From assembly GCF_040054535.1 (NCBI RefSeq), contig NC_090780.1, positions 13,523,501 to 13,587,500 on the forward strand: a stretch of 64,000 nt of DNA, given 5' to 3'. The notes under the pieces were generated by a model. That model saw nothing but the letters and a program-made list of their open reading frames with translations, did no database searches and was not told where the DNA came from. The position numbers were made by a program, and so were the translations under genes. This document shows, piece after piece, positions 1-11,311 of the stretch (positions within the stretch are counted from its first letter, which is position 1; every line of letters begins with the position of its first letter). The stretch is from Antennarius striatus. Its lineage: Eukaryota > Chordata > Actinopteri > Lophiiformes > Antennariidae.

Positions 1-1017
1 TGTGTTGTTCCTGCTGTTTGGAGAAATTTGAGAAACAGGTCTTGAGAAATGTTATTGCGACATTTATTATTTAAAAATTTTCAACAATACAGGATGGTTT
101 GCTGTTGAATTTTGAGATGTTATCAATGCACTGCACCTCAAGTATTTGATGCCAAGCAAGAAACAATAATCTGAGGCAATAACAGCATGGATGACAAGAG
201 TGAGACTGAAGTTACCATAAGCAAGAAAAAATAGGTAAACAAATGTCAGATCCTCAAAAGGATAAAATGAACATAGCTTAATTAAATTGTGTTAAAATAG
301 ATACAGCTGAGTTCATTCACACCTCACTAGGTATGAATCATTTACTCATAAGGCAACTACCATAGTTGAAATTAGTGCTGTCAGGCGATTAAAAAAATGT
401 ATCTGATTAATTGCAGGATTTGTATATAATTAATCTAATTAATCACATTTTAATCTCATACCTGCTAAAAGCCCCCAAATAAAGAATTTGAATTCTAGGA
501 CATTCCAAAATTGCAGTGCATGACTAATCAATAGAATACACCAAGAAGAGAAGATTTGAAATCCACATTTTTATTGGTTAAGTGTGCTTTATAAATGAAA
601 TTCAAAAGAAAAAAGGTCAAGCACATCAGCAAACCATTTAGGCCAGGTGCATTTCTCAAAAATGCAATAATAATACAGATAAATAAAATAAATAAAATTC
701 AGAAATAAATTAAGGTTGAGTCTCAAATAGGCCCACAAGCAGACTCGATCAAAATGAATACTAAAGCTTACTCAATACAACAATTCAAAATGAATAGTAT
801 AACATTCCTCTAAATAAGGCAACATCAATAGCAAAATGCCAACAGGGTCTTCCTTTAAAAGGGTAAGCTAACGTTCAACTCTGTGTCCTTAACATGTTTT
901 GCATTTAAATGATGCATTAGGCCGGAGCTGCTTCGGTGATATGAAAATGATCTTTTGCAAACGGTACAAATAATAATAATGATAATAATAATGATAATAA
1001 TAATGATAATAATAATG

Positions 1018-1081
<64 letters not shown>

Positions 1082-1936
1082 CAACACTCTACGCTTTACA
1101 TCGGATCCATTATTCATTCATTATTCATGTACTCATTCATACTTGGTGATGGTAAGCTACGTGTGTAGCCACAGCTGACCTGGGGCAGACTGACGGAGGC
1201 TTCTAGCAGATTGACAGCGCAGAATCACTGCGTTTTTGTTGATAGTCCCGCCCTTGTTCTTTTTATAAATAAATTTTCTGCCCAAAAATCCGAGAGGGCT
1301 TGCCTCGCTCTCCTGTGTCGCGTCCATCTCTGTTGTCAGTCACCCTGCTTTTGACTAGTGGCGCAAGTACGAAGTGACGTGTCACTGCAGCCTACGGGTC
1401 CTTCAATTGGCCAAATCTAAAATGGTTGCGCGTTGACTTCCCACTTGCAATTAATTGCGTTAATTTTTATAGCGCATTAATTTGCAGCGTAATTAATTGA
1501 TCTAATTAATGCCTTAAAGTGACAGCCCGAGTTGAAATGTAAATAAATTCAAAGCATTTTTGGAACATTATTCTGATCTGAGAATAAGATCCAGCACAGG
1601 AATTCCTGTTGGCAGCTTTTTTTTGTTTTTTCCTCTGTGATGTTGTGAAAACTCCATTAATACTGTGTTAATTCAAATTTGCATAGTGAGAAGAAAATTA
1701 GAAGTAAGCTCACAAGTTCAACAATATCAATAATAGTTTTGTTCCATATTGTTTTTTTCTTTGGTATTTTTCATTAAACCTATTTAAAATAATAGTTTTG
1801 GGTTAGGGTTAATTTAAGTTAATTACAAGACTTAATATCCAAAATGCATTTCCCATAAATGTAGTGTGAAAACAGCAATTTTGCAATATATTGTAATATG
1901 TTAAGCAGCTTATTAACTGAAGACATGAAATGACTG
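1..1936. other. AT-rich spacer with a possible non-autonomous DNA element
   Basis: No gene recognised. About 375-1528 is bounded by similar inverted ends (gctgtca near 378 and its complement near 1521, each followed by stretches rich in ATTAATT), suggesting a degenerate non-autonomous DNA transposon of about 1.15 kb. The ATA/ATG trinucleotide tract (964-1079) lies inside it. Confidence 0.35.
964..1079. repeat. Trinucleotide microsatellite (AAT/ATG mixed, then pure AAT)
   Basis: AATAATAATGAT-type units grade into about 17 uninterrupted AAT units. This creates spurious poly-Ile and poly-Leu open frames on both strands. Confidence 0.95.
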
Positions 1937-2835
1937 TAAATCCATCCATCCACCCATCCATCATCTACCATCGTGGGGGCAACAGTCTCAGGAGGGATGC
2001 CCATATTTCCCTCTCCCCAAACACCTCCTCCAGCTCCTCCGGGGGGAGCCCAAGGTGTTCCCAGGCCAGCCGAGAGACATAGTCCCTCCAGCGTGTCCTA
2101 CGTCTTCCTTGAGGTTTCTTCCCAGTAGGACATGCGCGGAACACCTCCCCAGGAGGCATCCAGAACAGATGCCCGAGCTACCTCAGCTGGCTCCACTCGA
2201 AGCGAAGGAGCAGTGGCTCTACTCCAAGCTCCTCCCTGGTGACTGAGCTCCTTACCCTATCTCTAAGGGTGCAGCCAGCCACTCTACGGAGGAAACTAAT
2301 TTCAGCCTTTTGTATCCAGGATCTTGTCCTTTTGACCCAAAGCACATGACCATAGGTGAAAGTAGGAACGTAGATTGACCAGTAAATCGAAAGCTTCGTC
2401 TTGCAACTCAACTCCTTCACCACGAGAGACCTATATAGTGACTGCATCACTGCAGAAGCTGCACCGATCCGTCTGTCACTCTCAAGTTCCATCCTTGCCT
2501 CACTCGTGAACAAGACACATGTGGACTGGTTGGGAAACTCCCATGAACCCTCGAGCACTCGATGGAGAGTGTAGAGCTGGTCCAGTGTTCCGCGACCGGG
2601 ATGAAAGCCGCATGAAAGCCATACCGGGCGACGTCACGGTTCTTGATTTTTTAGCCATCATAGGGGATTTTGTACTGCTCGTCGTCTCCTCCGAGAGCTG
2701 CCACCTAATCATGGTGGGGGAGTTTGAGTGCCTGAATGATCCAAGGAGCTATGTTGTCAGGGGCTTAATGCTCCTGCTGGGGTCTCCCTTGGCACACAAG
2801 ACCTGGGTGACTGGCCAGACAAAGAGCAGTACAAA
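1937..2835 (-). mobile_element. LINE copy A: truncated, internally deleted, inverted 5' end
   Basis: Minus-strand remnant of an APE-endonuclease LINE (RTE-like by its ending GRPRTRWRDYVSRLAWE and tetranucleotide tail). The tail is at 1937-1965 (TGGA/CCAT units). The C-terminal RT region lies at about 1965-2500 in two frames ([50 protein letters not shown]). A jump from the motif LEGSWEF to LFTSE shows that the RT catalytic core is deleted. Bases about 2540-2690 hold the antisense 5'UTR, while 2692-2835 carry the start of the same 5'UTR in sense orientation. Confidence 0.8.
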
Positions 2836-2902
2836 AAAAAATTATATTGTTGTTTCAGCAAACTGGGTTTAAAGCTGTTGAATCTTCTTATGTTGGCTGA
2901 AA

Positions 2903-2912
2903 CATTGTACTT
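2903..2912. repeat. 10-bp target-site duplication, left side of LINE copy B
   Basis: cattgtactt here is repeated at 5053-5062, exactly bounding LINE copy B. Confidence 0.75.
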
Positions 2913-5052
2913 CCATCCATCCATCCATCCATCTTCCTCCGCTTATCCGTAGTCGGGTCGCGGGGCAGCAGCTTCAACAGGGAGCCCCAAACTTCCCTTT
3001 CCCCGGCCACATCCACCAGCTCTGACTGGGGGATCCCTAGGCGTTCCCAGGCCAGTGTTGAGATATAATCCTTCCACCTTGTCATGGGTCTGCCCCGAGG
3101 TCTCCTCACAGCTGGACGTGCCAGAAACACCTCCCTAGGGAGGCGTCCCGGAGGCATCCGCACCAGATGCCCAAACCACCTCAACTGACTCCTTTCCATG
3201 CGAAGGAGCAGCGACTCTACTCTGAGCCCCTCGCGAACAGCAGTGTTTCTCACCTTATCTCTAAGGGAGACACCAGCTATCCGCCTGAGAAAGCCCATTT
3301 CAGCTGCTTGTATCCGCGATCTCGTTCTTTCGGTCATGACCCATCGCTCATGACCATAGGTGAGGGTAGGAACAAAGATTGAATGGTAGATGGAGAGCTT
3401 TGCCTCTCAGCTTAGCTCCCTCTTTGTAACAACAGTGCGGTAAAGTGACTGCAATACCGCTCCTGCTGCCCCAATTCTCCGTCCAATCTCACGCTCCATT
3501 GTTCCCTCACTCGTGAACAGGACCCCAAGATACTTAAACTCCTTCACTCGTGGAAGGACCTCATTCCCCACTCGGAGAAGGCAGTCCACCGGTTTCCTGC
3601 TGAGGACCATTGCCTCAGATTTGGAGGTACTAATCCTCATCCCCGCTGCTTCACACCCGGCTACAAACTGGACCAGTGAGTGCTGCAGGTCACAGGCCGA
3701 TGACGCAAACAGGACCACATCATCTGCAAAATGCAGCGATGCAATCCTCAGGCCACCAAACTGTAAAGCCTCCTAACCATGACTACGCCTTGATATCCTG
3801 TCCATGAAAATCACAAACAGAATTGGTGATAAAGCACAGCCCTGGCGAAGGCCAACAGCTACTCGGAACAAGTTCGACTTACTGCCGAGAACCCGAACGC
3901 AGCTCTCACTTTGGGCGTACATTGGATGGCCCTGAGGAGAGGCCATTTTGAACATCGACCATTCAGGTTCAATGCCCCCAGCCTCCACAGGGATGCACGA
4001 GAAGCTCCTTCAGAGGTTTGAATTGAAGGCCTCACGGACAGAGTCCTCCTCCAGACGTTCCGAGTTCACCCGCACTACTCGTTTGGGCTTACCAGGTCTA
4101 TCCAAAGGTTTCCTCCGCCAACGGACCCAATTCACCACCAGGTGGTGATCAGTTAACAGCTCTGCCCCTCTCTTCACCCGAGTGTCCAAAACACACGGTC
4201 GATGGTCAGATGATACGATCACAAGATCAATCATTGACCTCCAACCCAGGGTGCTCTGGTACCAGGTACACTTATGAGCATCCTTGTGTTCGAACATGGT
4301 GTTAGTTATGAACAATCCGTGACTAGCACAGAAGTCCAACAACATAACACCGCTCGGGTTCAGATCAGGGAGGCCATTCTTCCCAATTACGCCCCTCCAA
4401 GTGTCTCCATCATTGCCGACGTGTGCATTTAAGTCCCCCAGGAGAACAATGGAGTCCCCTGCAGGGATCCCTTCAAGGACCCCATTTAGGGACCCCAAGA
4501 AGACCGAATACTCTGAACTGATATTTGGTGCATATGCACAAATAACAGTCACAGTTTCCCCCCCCACAGCCTTAAGGCGTAGGGAATCGACCCTCTCATG
4601 CACCGGGGTAAACTCCAATACAGTGGCGCTCAGCCGGGGGCTTGTGAGTATCCCAACACCCGCCCTGCGCCTCACGCCTGACGCAACTCCGGAGTAAAAC
4701 AAAGTCCAACCCCTATCCAGGAGTTTGGATCCAGAACCGAGGCTATGCGTGGAGGTAAGCCCCACCAGATCCAACTGGTAACACTCCACTTCCAACACAA
4801 GCTCTGGCTCCTTCCCCGCCAGTGAGGTGACATTCCACGTACCCAAAGCCAACTTCTGCCGCCCGGGTCCGATCCGTCGTGATCCCCTGTCGTCACTGCC
4901 ACCCATATGGCAGTGCACCCAACCCCATCGGTCTGCCCTGCGGGTGGCGGGTCCACAGGGGTGGGAAGAATCCACGTTGCCTTTTCGGGCTGAGCTCGGC
5001 CGGGCCCCGTGGCAGACCCAGCCACTAGATGCTTGCTGACGGGACCTCCGTC
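2913..5052 (-). mobile_element. LINE copy B: RTE-like non-LTR retrotransposon, internally deleted
   Basis: Minus strand, 2.1 kb. The 5' part encodes an APE-type endonuclease (4010-4975, 321 codons open) with [37 protein letters not shown] and IVSSDHRP. Then, after a deletion, comes the RT palm segment (VGLRQGCALSPILFVIFMDRIS), a frameshift near 3770, the FADD motif near 3720, and the C-terminal part (FKYLGVLFTSEG; FLRRIAGVSLRDKVRN; RGRPMTRWKDYISTLAWE). The fingers and front of the RT are missing. The 3' end is a (CCAT/TGGA)n tail at 2913-2931. Flanked by a 10-bp target-site duplication. Not capable of autonomous movement. Confidence 0.88.
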
Positions 5053-5062
5053 CATTGTACTT

Positions 5063-6304
5063 AAGATACTTTAATTAAGCTACAATAGATTAGCATTCAG
5101 TGGGATTATTGTGGTATCCTGACTCTGCCCTTCTATTTTTTTGGGGGGGGCAATGGGTCAGTGGTAGAGCGGGCAGCAGGTTTACCATAAAATGCTGCAC
5201 AAATGTCATCACTTCAAAACTCTGTCAAATTGTGTTGAGGCAGTAAATAACAGGACTAATTGTAGCAGGAGAGAGACTTACTAAACCTACAAAATGGGGT
5301 CACTGAGGAGAGAAATATTTCAAAACAAAACATTCTCAGGCCCCTACTTGTCATGGCCCCAGTTTCAGTTTTCCCTCCAGTCCTTTGTATCCTGAATTTA
5401 CTCCCACTTGATGCACTCATTCCTGTCACTTGTGTCACTGCAGCCACCTGCTTCCCACCTCCAATCAGGCTCCACTCTACTTCATCTCCACTCAGACCTC
5501 AGGTTGCTGCCAGATTGACTTCGACTCATCATACTCTCCAGCTTTCTTGGACTTCCGTACGATTTTGTTTGTTTCCTGGATTTTTTCTGTTTTTCTGATC
5601 CTTGCCTGACCTTCTGACAACCTGTTGTAGGATTTTGATGATTAAAACTATGAATGTGGACTTCTCCCCCGATGTACTGCTTTTGGATCCTAACAATATC
5701 TGTGACATTACTAACAATCATAATTAATTTGTTATTTACGTGTGAATGCAGGCAGCTGTTTTTGTGAGTATGTCTATTAATAACTCCCTGAGCATATCTT
5801 CCCACTAATTTGTCTCTACTCCATAAACTTCGAGTTGTGGCATGAGGATCTGCACAATCTTCCAACCCTATAAAGTCTAAGAATCATGTTCAATTCAAAG
5901 AAGTTAAAATTCAATATATGCATTGCTGAGTTAAATCTTTGCTCAAGAACAAAGAACTCAAGATTCCTCAAAAGGCTTTAGGAGGGAGAATGTAAGGAAA
6001 GCAAAGTATTAAACCATACAAAAATGATTCAACTCTGTTCAGAGCTGGAAGTTCACACTTGATGTTATCTTACCCTTGGAGAAGTTAATTAGAAAAAAAT
6101 AGTGGCTTGCTTTTGGTTTTTCCAGTAGAACTGCCAAAATACATTGAATATAATGAAACTTCAGGAAACTGCTTCCTACATCCCATCCTCATCCCCAAAC
6201 GCCTTTCTCAACCTTGAGCTTCTCAGCTCACATTACACATGCCTGGAAGTATTTTCCTCCCAACATGGAAAGTCCAAACAGAGCATGACAAAGTGTCTCT
6301 GAAA
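5063..6304. other. Intergenic, with a repeat shared with 47.5 kb
   Basis: About 5360-5640 resembles 47530-47760: both contain actcccactyratca..., cctgtgttgctgcagccacct-like and tgcgactcatc-like stretches. This indicates two copies of one interspersed family of unknown class. About 5150-5180 has a short tRNA-like SINE head (gtcagtggtagagcggg). No gene seen. Confidence 0.45.
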
Positions 6305-6912
6305 GTGGTAATTGTTACATCCCGCTTCAAAACGGTGACGTAGTGTAATTGTCAGTGTTCGTGTATTTGTCTGTCTGTCTGTCTGTTTGTCTGTCCGTTC
6401 ATTCGTTTGTCCACTAAATATGTTTGCAACCATTGCAGATAGAAAGATTAAACAAAAAGCACATTACTCGGAAGGCAAAAGGGATCAAATGAGATGATGA
6501 CCTTGACTTCGAAAATACTAGGTAAAGGTCAAATTTCAACTTTTGTACACTTTTGTACACTTTCGCAGACTGAAACACGCAGTGACAGTCCCCGGATTCA
6601 AAATTTTACCCTGACCTAGCTTTGATCTATGGTCTTACTCACAATGGCCTTCTCCCTCATTATCTTATTCGGTTCCTGAGTGTACAAATGTTGAAATTTA
6701 ACTTAACCTAATTTTTTCAAGGTCATCACCTTATTTTCATCCCCTTTGCCACCTGAGTAATGTGCTTTTTGTTTCATCTTTCTATCTGCAACGGTTACAA
6801 AGACATTTGGTGGACATACTAACAGACGAATGGACAAATGAACAAACGTACGAACACAAGAACACTGACAATTACAATACATCACCGCTTTGAAGCAGGA
6901 TGCAATCATCAC
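6305..6912. mobile_element. Fold-back element with about 240-bp inverted arms (MITE-like)
   Basis: The left arm (about 6305-6555) and right arm (about 6675-6912) are imperfect reverse complements over most of their length. Examples are gtaattgtcagtgttcgtg / its complement, gcagatagaaagatnaaac, and aaaagcacattactc. About 120 bases of unique sequence lie between them. There is no protein-coding content. The structure suits a non-autonomous DNA transposon or fold-back element; the arms are clearly diverged, so it is old. Confidence 0.75.
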
Positions 6913-9900
6913 ATAGTGTATAAATTGTGAACACTTCTTGTGAACACTATTTCATCCTGAGTCTTCCATTGCTTTCTGATTGAACTTCACCTTGTCGGAT
7001 GTTCTGTTTTTCTAATGATGTGCATCACTTGTGTAGCATATCACAAGATTACATTTCAGAATTATTATTAAAAATTTCGTATAATTAATATTATTCCACT
7101 ATTTAATAATGTATAATCTCATTTGAGGCATAATTTATCATTTTTATAGCGACTTAATTTGCCTTATAAGCCACAACTCGATTAAAGATCGAGATGTGTC
7201 ATGAAATCATCAAGAAGAAATCTACTTAGTGGTTTTCCACAGGGTATCCTTACTAACATTGTTAGCTGAAATATCTAGAGCCCATCTGGTGATGGTGGCT
7301 GACTCTTTCCCCCTGCATCCAGGAGCAAAATATATTAAGAATCTGTTAACTGCTCTATTCAAGATGTGTCAAACATTTGTGTGACTGTTTAAGGCCAATG
7401 TGTACAGCAAACATTTCAAATATCTCTCAGTCATTCTGTTATTTTGCCTCTGTCAGTCCATGATATCAGCTGCTGTTGTTTCTTAATTAGTAGGACTCCT
7501 ATTATTGGCAATGGTTTCAATCAGCACAACCATGTGCATTCATGCAGATGTGACTGGCATCAAAAATTGTTTGTCATGGTAATTAGCCGGAATAGGACAG
7601 GAAACGGTCTAATAAATCAAATCCAGGTACTGGTGTAGCAGACCCAAGAGCTCTCCATCAGTCAGCAGGAGGAAACCACACAGACTGCTTTGGATCTCCA
7701 TGTCATCAGTGGTGGAAAGTGTGGAAGCACAGAGGAGTGCTATCCCGGGAGGGAAAGTTGCGCCGGGGGGGGGGGGCATTCCGTCCCAGATTCTGAAAAA
7801 ATATATAGTGTTTTTAGGACGGTTAAGGGGTTGTAGTTGTTTTCCATGTGTCTATGTTCACATAACCAGCTAGCGCATATACCCACTGGGAAGGCGTGAT
7901 ACCACAAAGTGTCTAAAACCAGTCTCCAAAGTAACACTAATGTGTCAGCGCTGTTATTGCAACAGTAATATCTATTCTGCAAAATTATGATGATCTCATA
8001 ATTAAAATGTTTTAATGTGGAAATATTACGTGAGTGAGGTAATTTCAATGCCCAATCTAATGCTTGCCGTGTATTTATTTTGTGTAAATGTGTGTAAGTA
8101 TGTGTATTTGTGATTCCAGGCAGAATAAAGCAACAATTAATTTTCTTAAAGGCAACAAAGATTTTGCAAAAATAGTTTTATTCTAAAAAAAATACACAAT
8201 CATCCCTTTAAGCCTCATTAATTGAATAGCTATTAATGATATCTGGGTTGGAATGTGTTTTAGCCCATTTATGCCTGTGTTTCCTTGTGTGCATTACAAG
8301 ATAATGACTGGAAATTTGTGAGAAATTAACCATAGGCACAAGGCATTTGGACTAAGAGGAAAGTTGACATTAATGCAGGATGAAGATAATCCTCTCTCCT
8401 GCTCTTAATGGGGTGCTAGAGATCCAAGTAATAAGCCTAGAAGATTATGTTTTGTTTCAGCTAAATGGGATTATTAATCACTAATTACACACTCTTTGGC
8501 CTTATGCAGGATCATGAGCAAGAGTTCACTTTCATTATTGTCACCCTCTGTCTAACAATAACTTCATTACACTCACAAGTGTTGTTGAATCATGAATCAT
8601 GGTGGTTGAAGAGGTCAAAGGAAACCTTTGCACAACTGTTATACAACGGTCAATGTAATCAATGAAAAATAAAAACTTAACTTCCTCCAAAATCCAAATT
8701 AATGATCAAGAATTCAACAAGAGCATTGTTGAATACAGTTGGCTTTAATGTCCCATCCTTGTATCCAATCCAGTCCAATCCAACTTTATTTGTTAAGCAC
8801 TTTACAACAACCACAGTCGACCAAAGTTCTGTACAGACGAATAAATAAAAAACATTATAGATAAAAGACAAAATGGCTCAAATATTCTAAGTTAAATAAA
8901 TAAATAAAAAACATAGAACATGGGTAAAAGCAAAAGCCATACAATCAGAGCAATAAAATAAGATAAAATAAAATCCAATGTCTAGCTAGGTGTTAAAAGC
9001 CAAGGAGAAGAGGTAGGTTGTTACAAGCGATTTAAAAACAGACAGAGAAGAGGCCTGTCTGATTTGCTGAGGCAGATCATTCCATAATTTAGGAGCCACA
9101 ACAGCAAAGGCACGGTCCCCTCCGAGCTTCCGTTTGGTTTTGAGCACACTCAGGAGCAGCTGATCAGCTGACCTGAGAGAGTGAGCAAGTACGTAAGGGT
9201 GTAGAAGCTCAGAGAGGTAGGGCGGGGCAAGACAGTAGGTAGTACGTATACAAAATAGTCACTCAAGTATTAACCTCCTGGTCTCTGGCATATGTACACA
9301 GTTTGATATGGGTGTTAGAACATTCCCTCCTGCTCATAAGAAAAGCATAAAACATTGTTAATAGTCTGAGATCATTTTGGTTCTAGGCATCCAGTGAAAA
9401 ATACATAAAATACATAAGAGACTCACACACAACAAGGTGAAACGGTCGTTTACTTTGGAATTATGTTTTTTGTGTAGAGGCTGTCTCACCATTCATCTGC
9501 ATATTCAAAATGTATGAGGACTTCTATTCACTCAGAAGAGGCAGATGATTTATAAGTAGTGGATCAGCAATGCAAAATCTCAATGTCAAAGAGTAAAGTT
9601 ATATTCTTAATCTGAACAGTTTGAGTGTTTAATTGTATTGACATTGTTTTCTATATGAAAATTAAGTATCCTATAATGATCCAGATGGCATACTCCAAAT
9701 AACCCAAATGTATGTGTAATGATGGACAATCATCCCTTTCAATCATGGCCACATAGCAGAAAAAGAAGGCATTACAAGAAAGGTGTTTCAAGCTTGTGAA
9801 AATCGTTACAGAGAGAATCACTACAAAATATAAAATAAAAGCACACTCAAATGAGCATTTCACATGACACAAGAGAGTGCGAGGCATTAGCTTGAAGTAC

Positions 9901-10933
9901 ACTGACTCAAAAGGCTCCAAAGCAGTGCTTTGGAGTGCAGAGAATCTAGTAACAACTCCAGGTCCACAACATGAGCTCTCGAACATGAGCCCTGAGTCGC
10001 CGAGTGTCTTTCTGAAGTTGTGCAGTGTGGATATAATCCTCAGAAAAGATGCACTGCCCCAAAAAAACACTTCAGTTGGTGGCTTTCTACCTCTGAAAGC
10101 CGCTGAAGCCATCTTCTATCCAGCTGAGCTTGTTGTCTAAGGACGAGGCCACATCAGGCCCTAGAAAGCAAATCAGGATACACAATCTCTCCCCCAAAGC
10201 AGAGCCAGACCACTGCATCGAGCACTGAACCCATCCACCTGGGCTCAAATATATTCTATATAGCAGCTCAACCCCTGATTCTCTTGCTGAGGAACTTCTA
10301 GAAGTATTTGAGGAAACCATGTAGCCCTCTCACTTCCTGTTTCTGTCATATTGCATCTGTCTCTTATTACAGACGTTTGTGAATGGACAGTCTTTTTCTG
10401 TCCCACTTCCAATTTATTATTCCACCAACAGGAAGCAACTGCTTTTCAGGTTTGCTGTGATTTTCACTGCTGTCGGGGAAGTGAATGAACACTTCACATA
10501 CGTCTCCACATTGTGTGCACCACCAATGCCTATTCTTACGACATTATTATTTCTTTTTGTTGGAGTTTCTCTTTTGGTTTGGCATGCCCTGTAGCTTTCA
10601 CTGACTGATGACCTCTACAAGGTCACAACCACTGACTCACCCGTTTTGCACCTGATGCCACTTTGCAGGTAAAAGCCATCAATGAGTCAAGAGACACTCT
10701 ATGAGCATTGAGCTGCAGCCGTCTTTCTGCCAAGAGGAGTGTGATGATGTGTTTAACACTCAATCGCTGCGTCAGTCGAACTCTCCCCCTTACTCTGATT
10801 GGTGGTTCAGATTCAGACACCGCAGTGGGAGCAGTAGTTGATGCTATAGCTGTCAGAATTCACTGATTATTTGTTTAATGTGGATAAAATGACTGTTTTT
10901 AAAATTATATATTCTACTGAAAATAAAGAATAT
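6913..10933. other. Intergenic; one recognisable teleost interspersed repeat
   Basis: About 8755-9240 is a common teleost interspersed repeat, recognised by ccaactttatttgttaagca, ttctgtacagacgaataaat and ggagcagctgatcagctgac. Its class is uncertain. The rest is AT-rich with no supportable gene. Open frames near 9651-10320 have no recognisable family and no clear splice context. Confidence 0.45.
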
Positions 10934-10945
10934 ACAAGTTATCTG

Positions 10946-11299
10946 GGGCGGCACGGTGGCGCAGTGGTTAGCGCTGCTGCCTCACAACACGGCGGACCCG
11001 GGTTCGAGTCCCGCTCTGTGCGGAGTTCACATGCTCTCCCCGTGTCTGCGTGGGTTCTCTCTGGGTTCTCTGGCTTCCTCCCACCTCCAAAAGCATGCGC
11101 TTCAGGTTGATTGGCCGTTCCAAATTGACCGTGGGAGTGAGTGTGTGTGTGAATGCTTGTTTGTCTCTATGTGGCTCTGCAGTACACTGGCGTCATGCCC
11201 GGAGTGTTCCCTTCCTCACGCCCTGAGACTGCCGGGATAGGCACCGGCTCCCCCGCGACCTGCGTTAGCGGATTAAGCGGGTTAGACAATGACTGACTG
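10946..11299 (+). mobile_element. tRNA-derived SINE, full-length, with target-site duplication
   Basis: The head has RNA polymerase III promoter boxes: A box tggcgcagtggttagcg and B box ggttcgagtcc. The body contains the stretch catgctctccccgtgtctgc common in fish genomes, and the 3' end is cggattaagcgggttagac plus gact repeats. It is flanked by a 12-bp duplication, acaagttatctg, at 10934-10945 and 11300-11311, which shows insertion by retroposition. Confidence 0.88.
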
Positions 11300-11311
11300 A
11301 CAAGTTATCTG

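Noticed and set aside
917-1149. Open frames rich in Leu or Ile over the AAT tract
   Set aside because: They are translations of a trinucleotide microsatellite on both strands, not genes.
9651-10320. Overlapping 153-, 87- and 77-codon frames
   Set aside because: No recognisable domain, no supporting splice sites and low-complexity composition; chance frames are likely.
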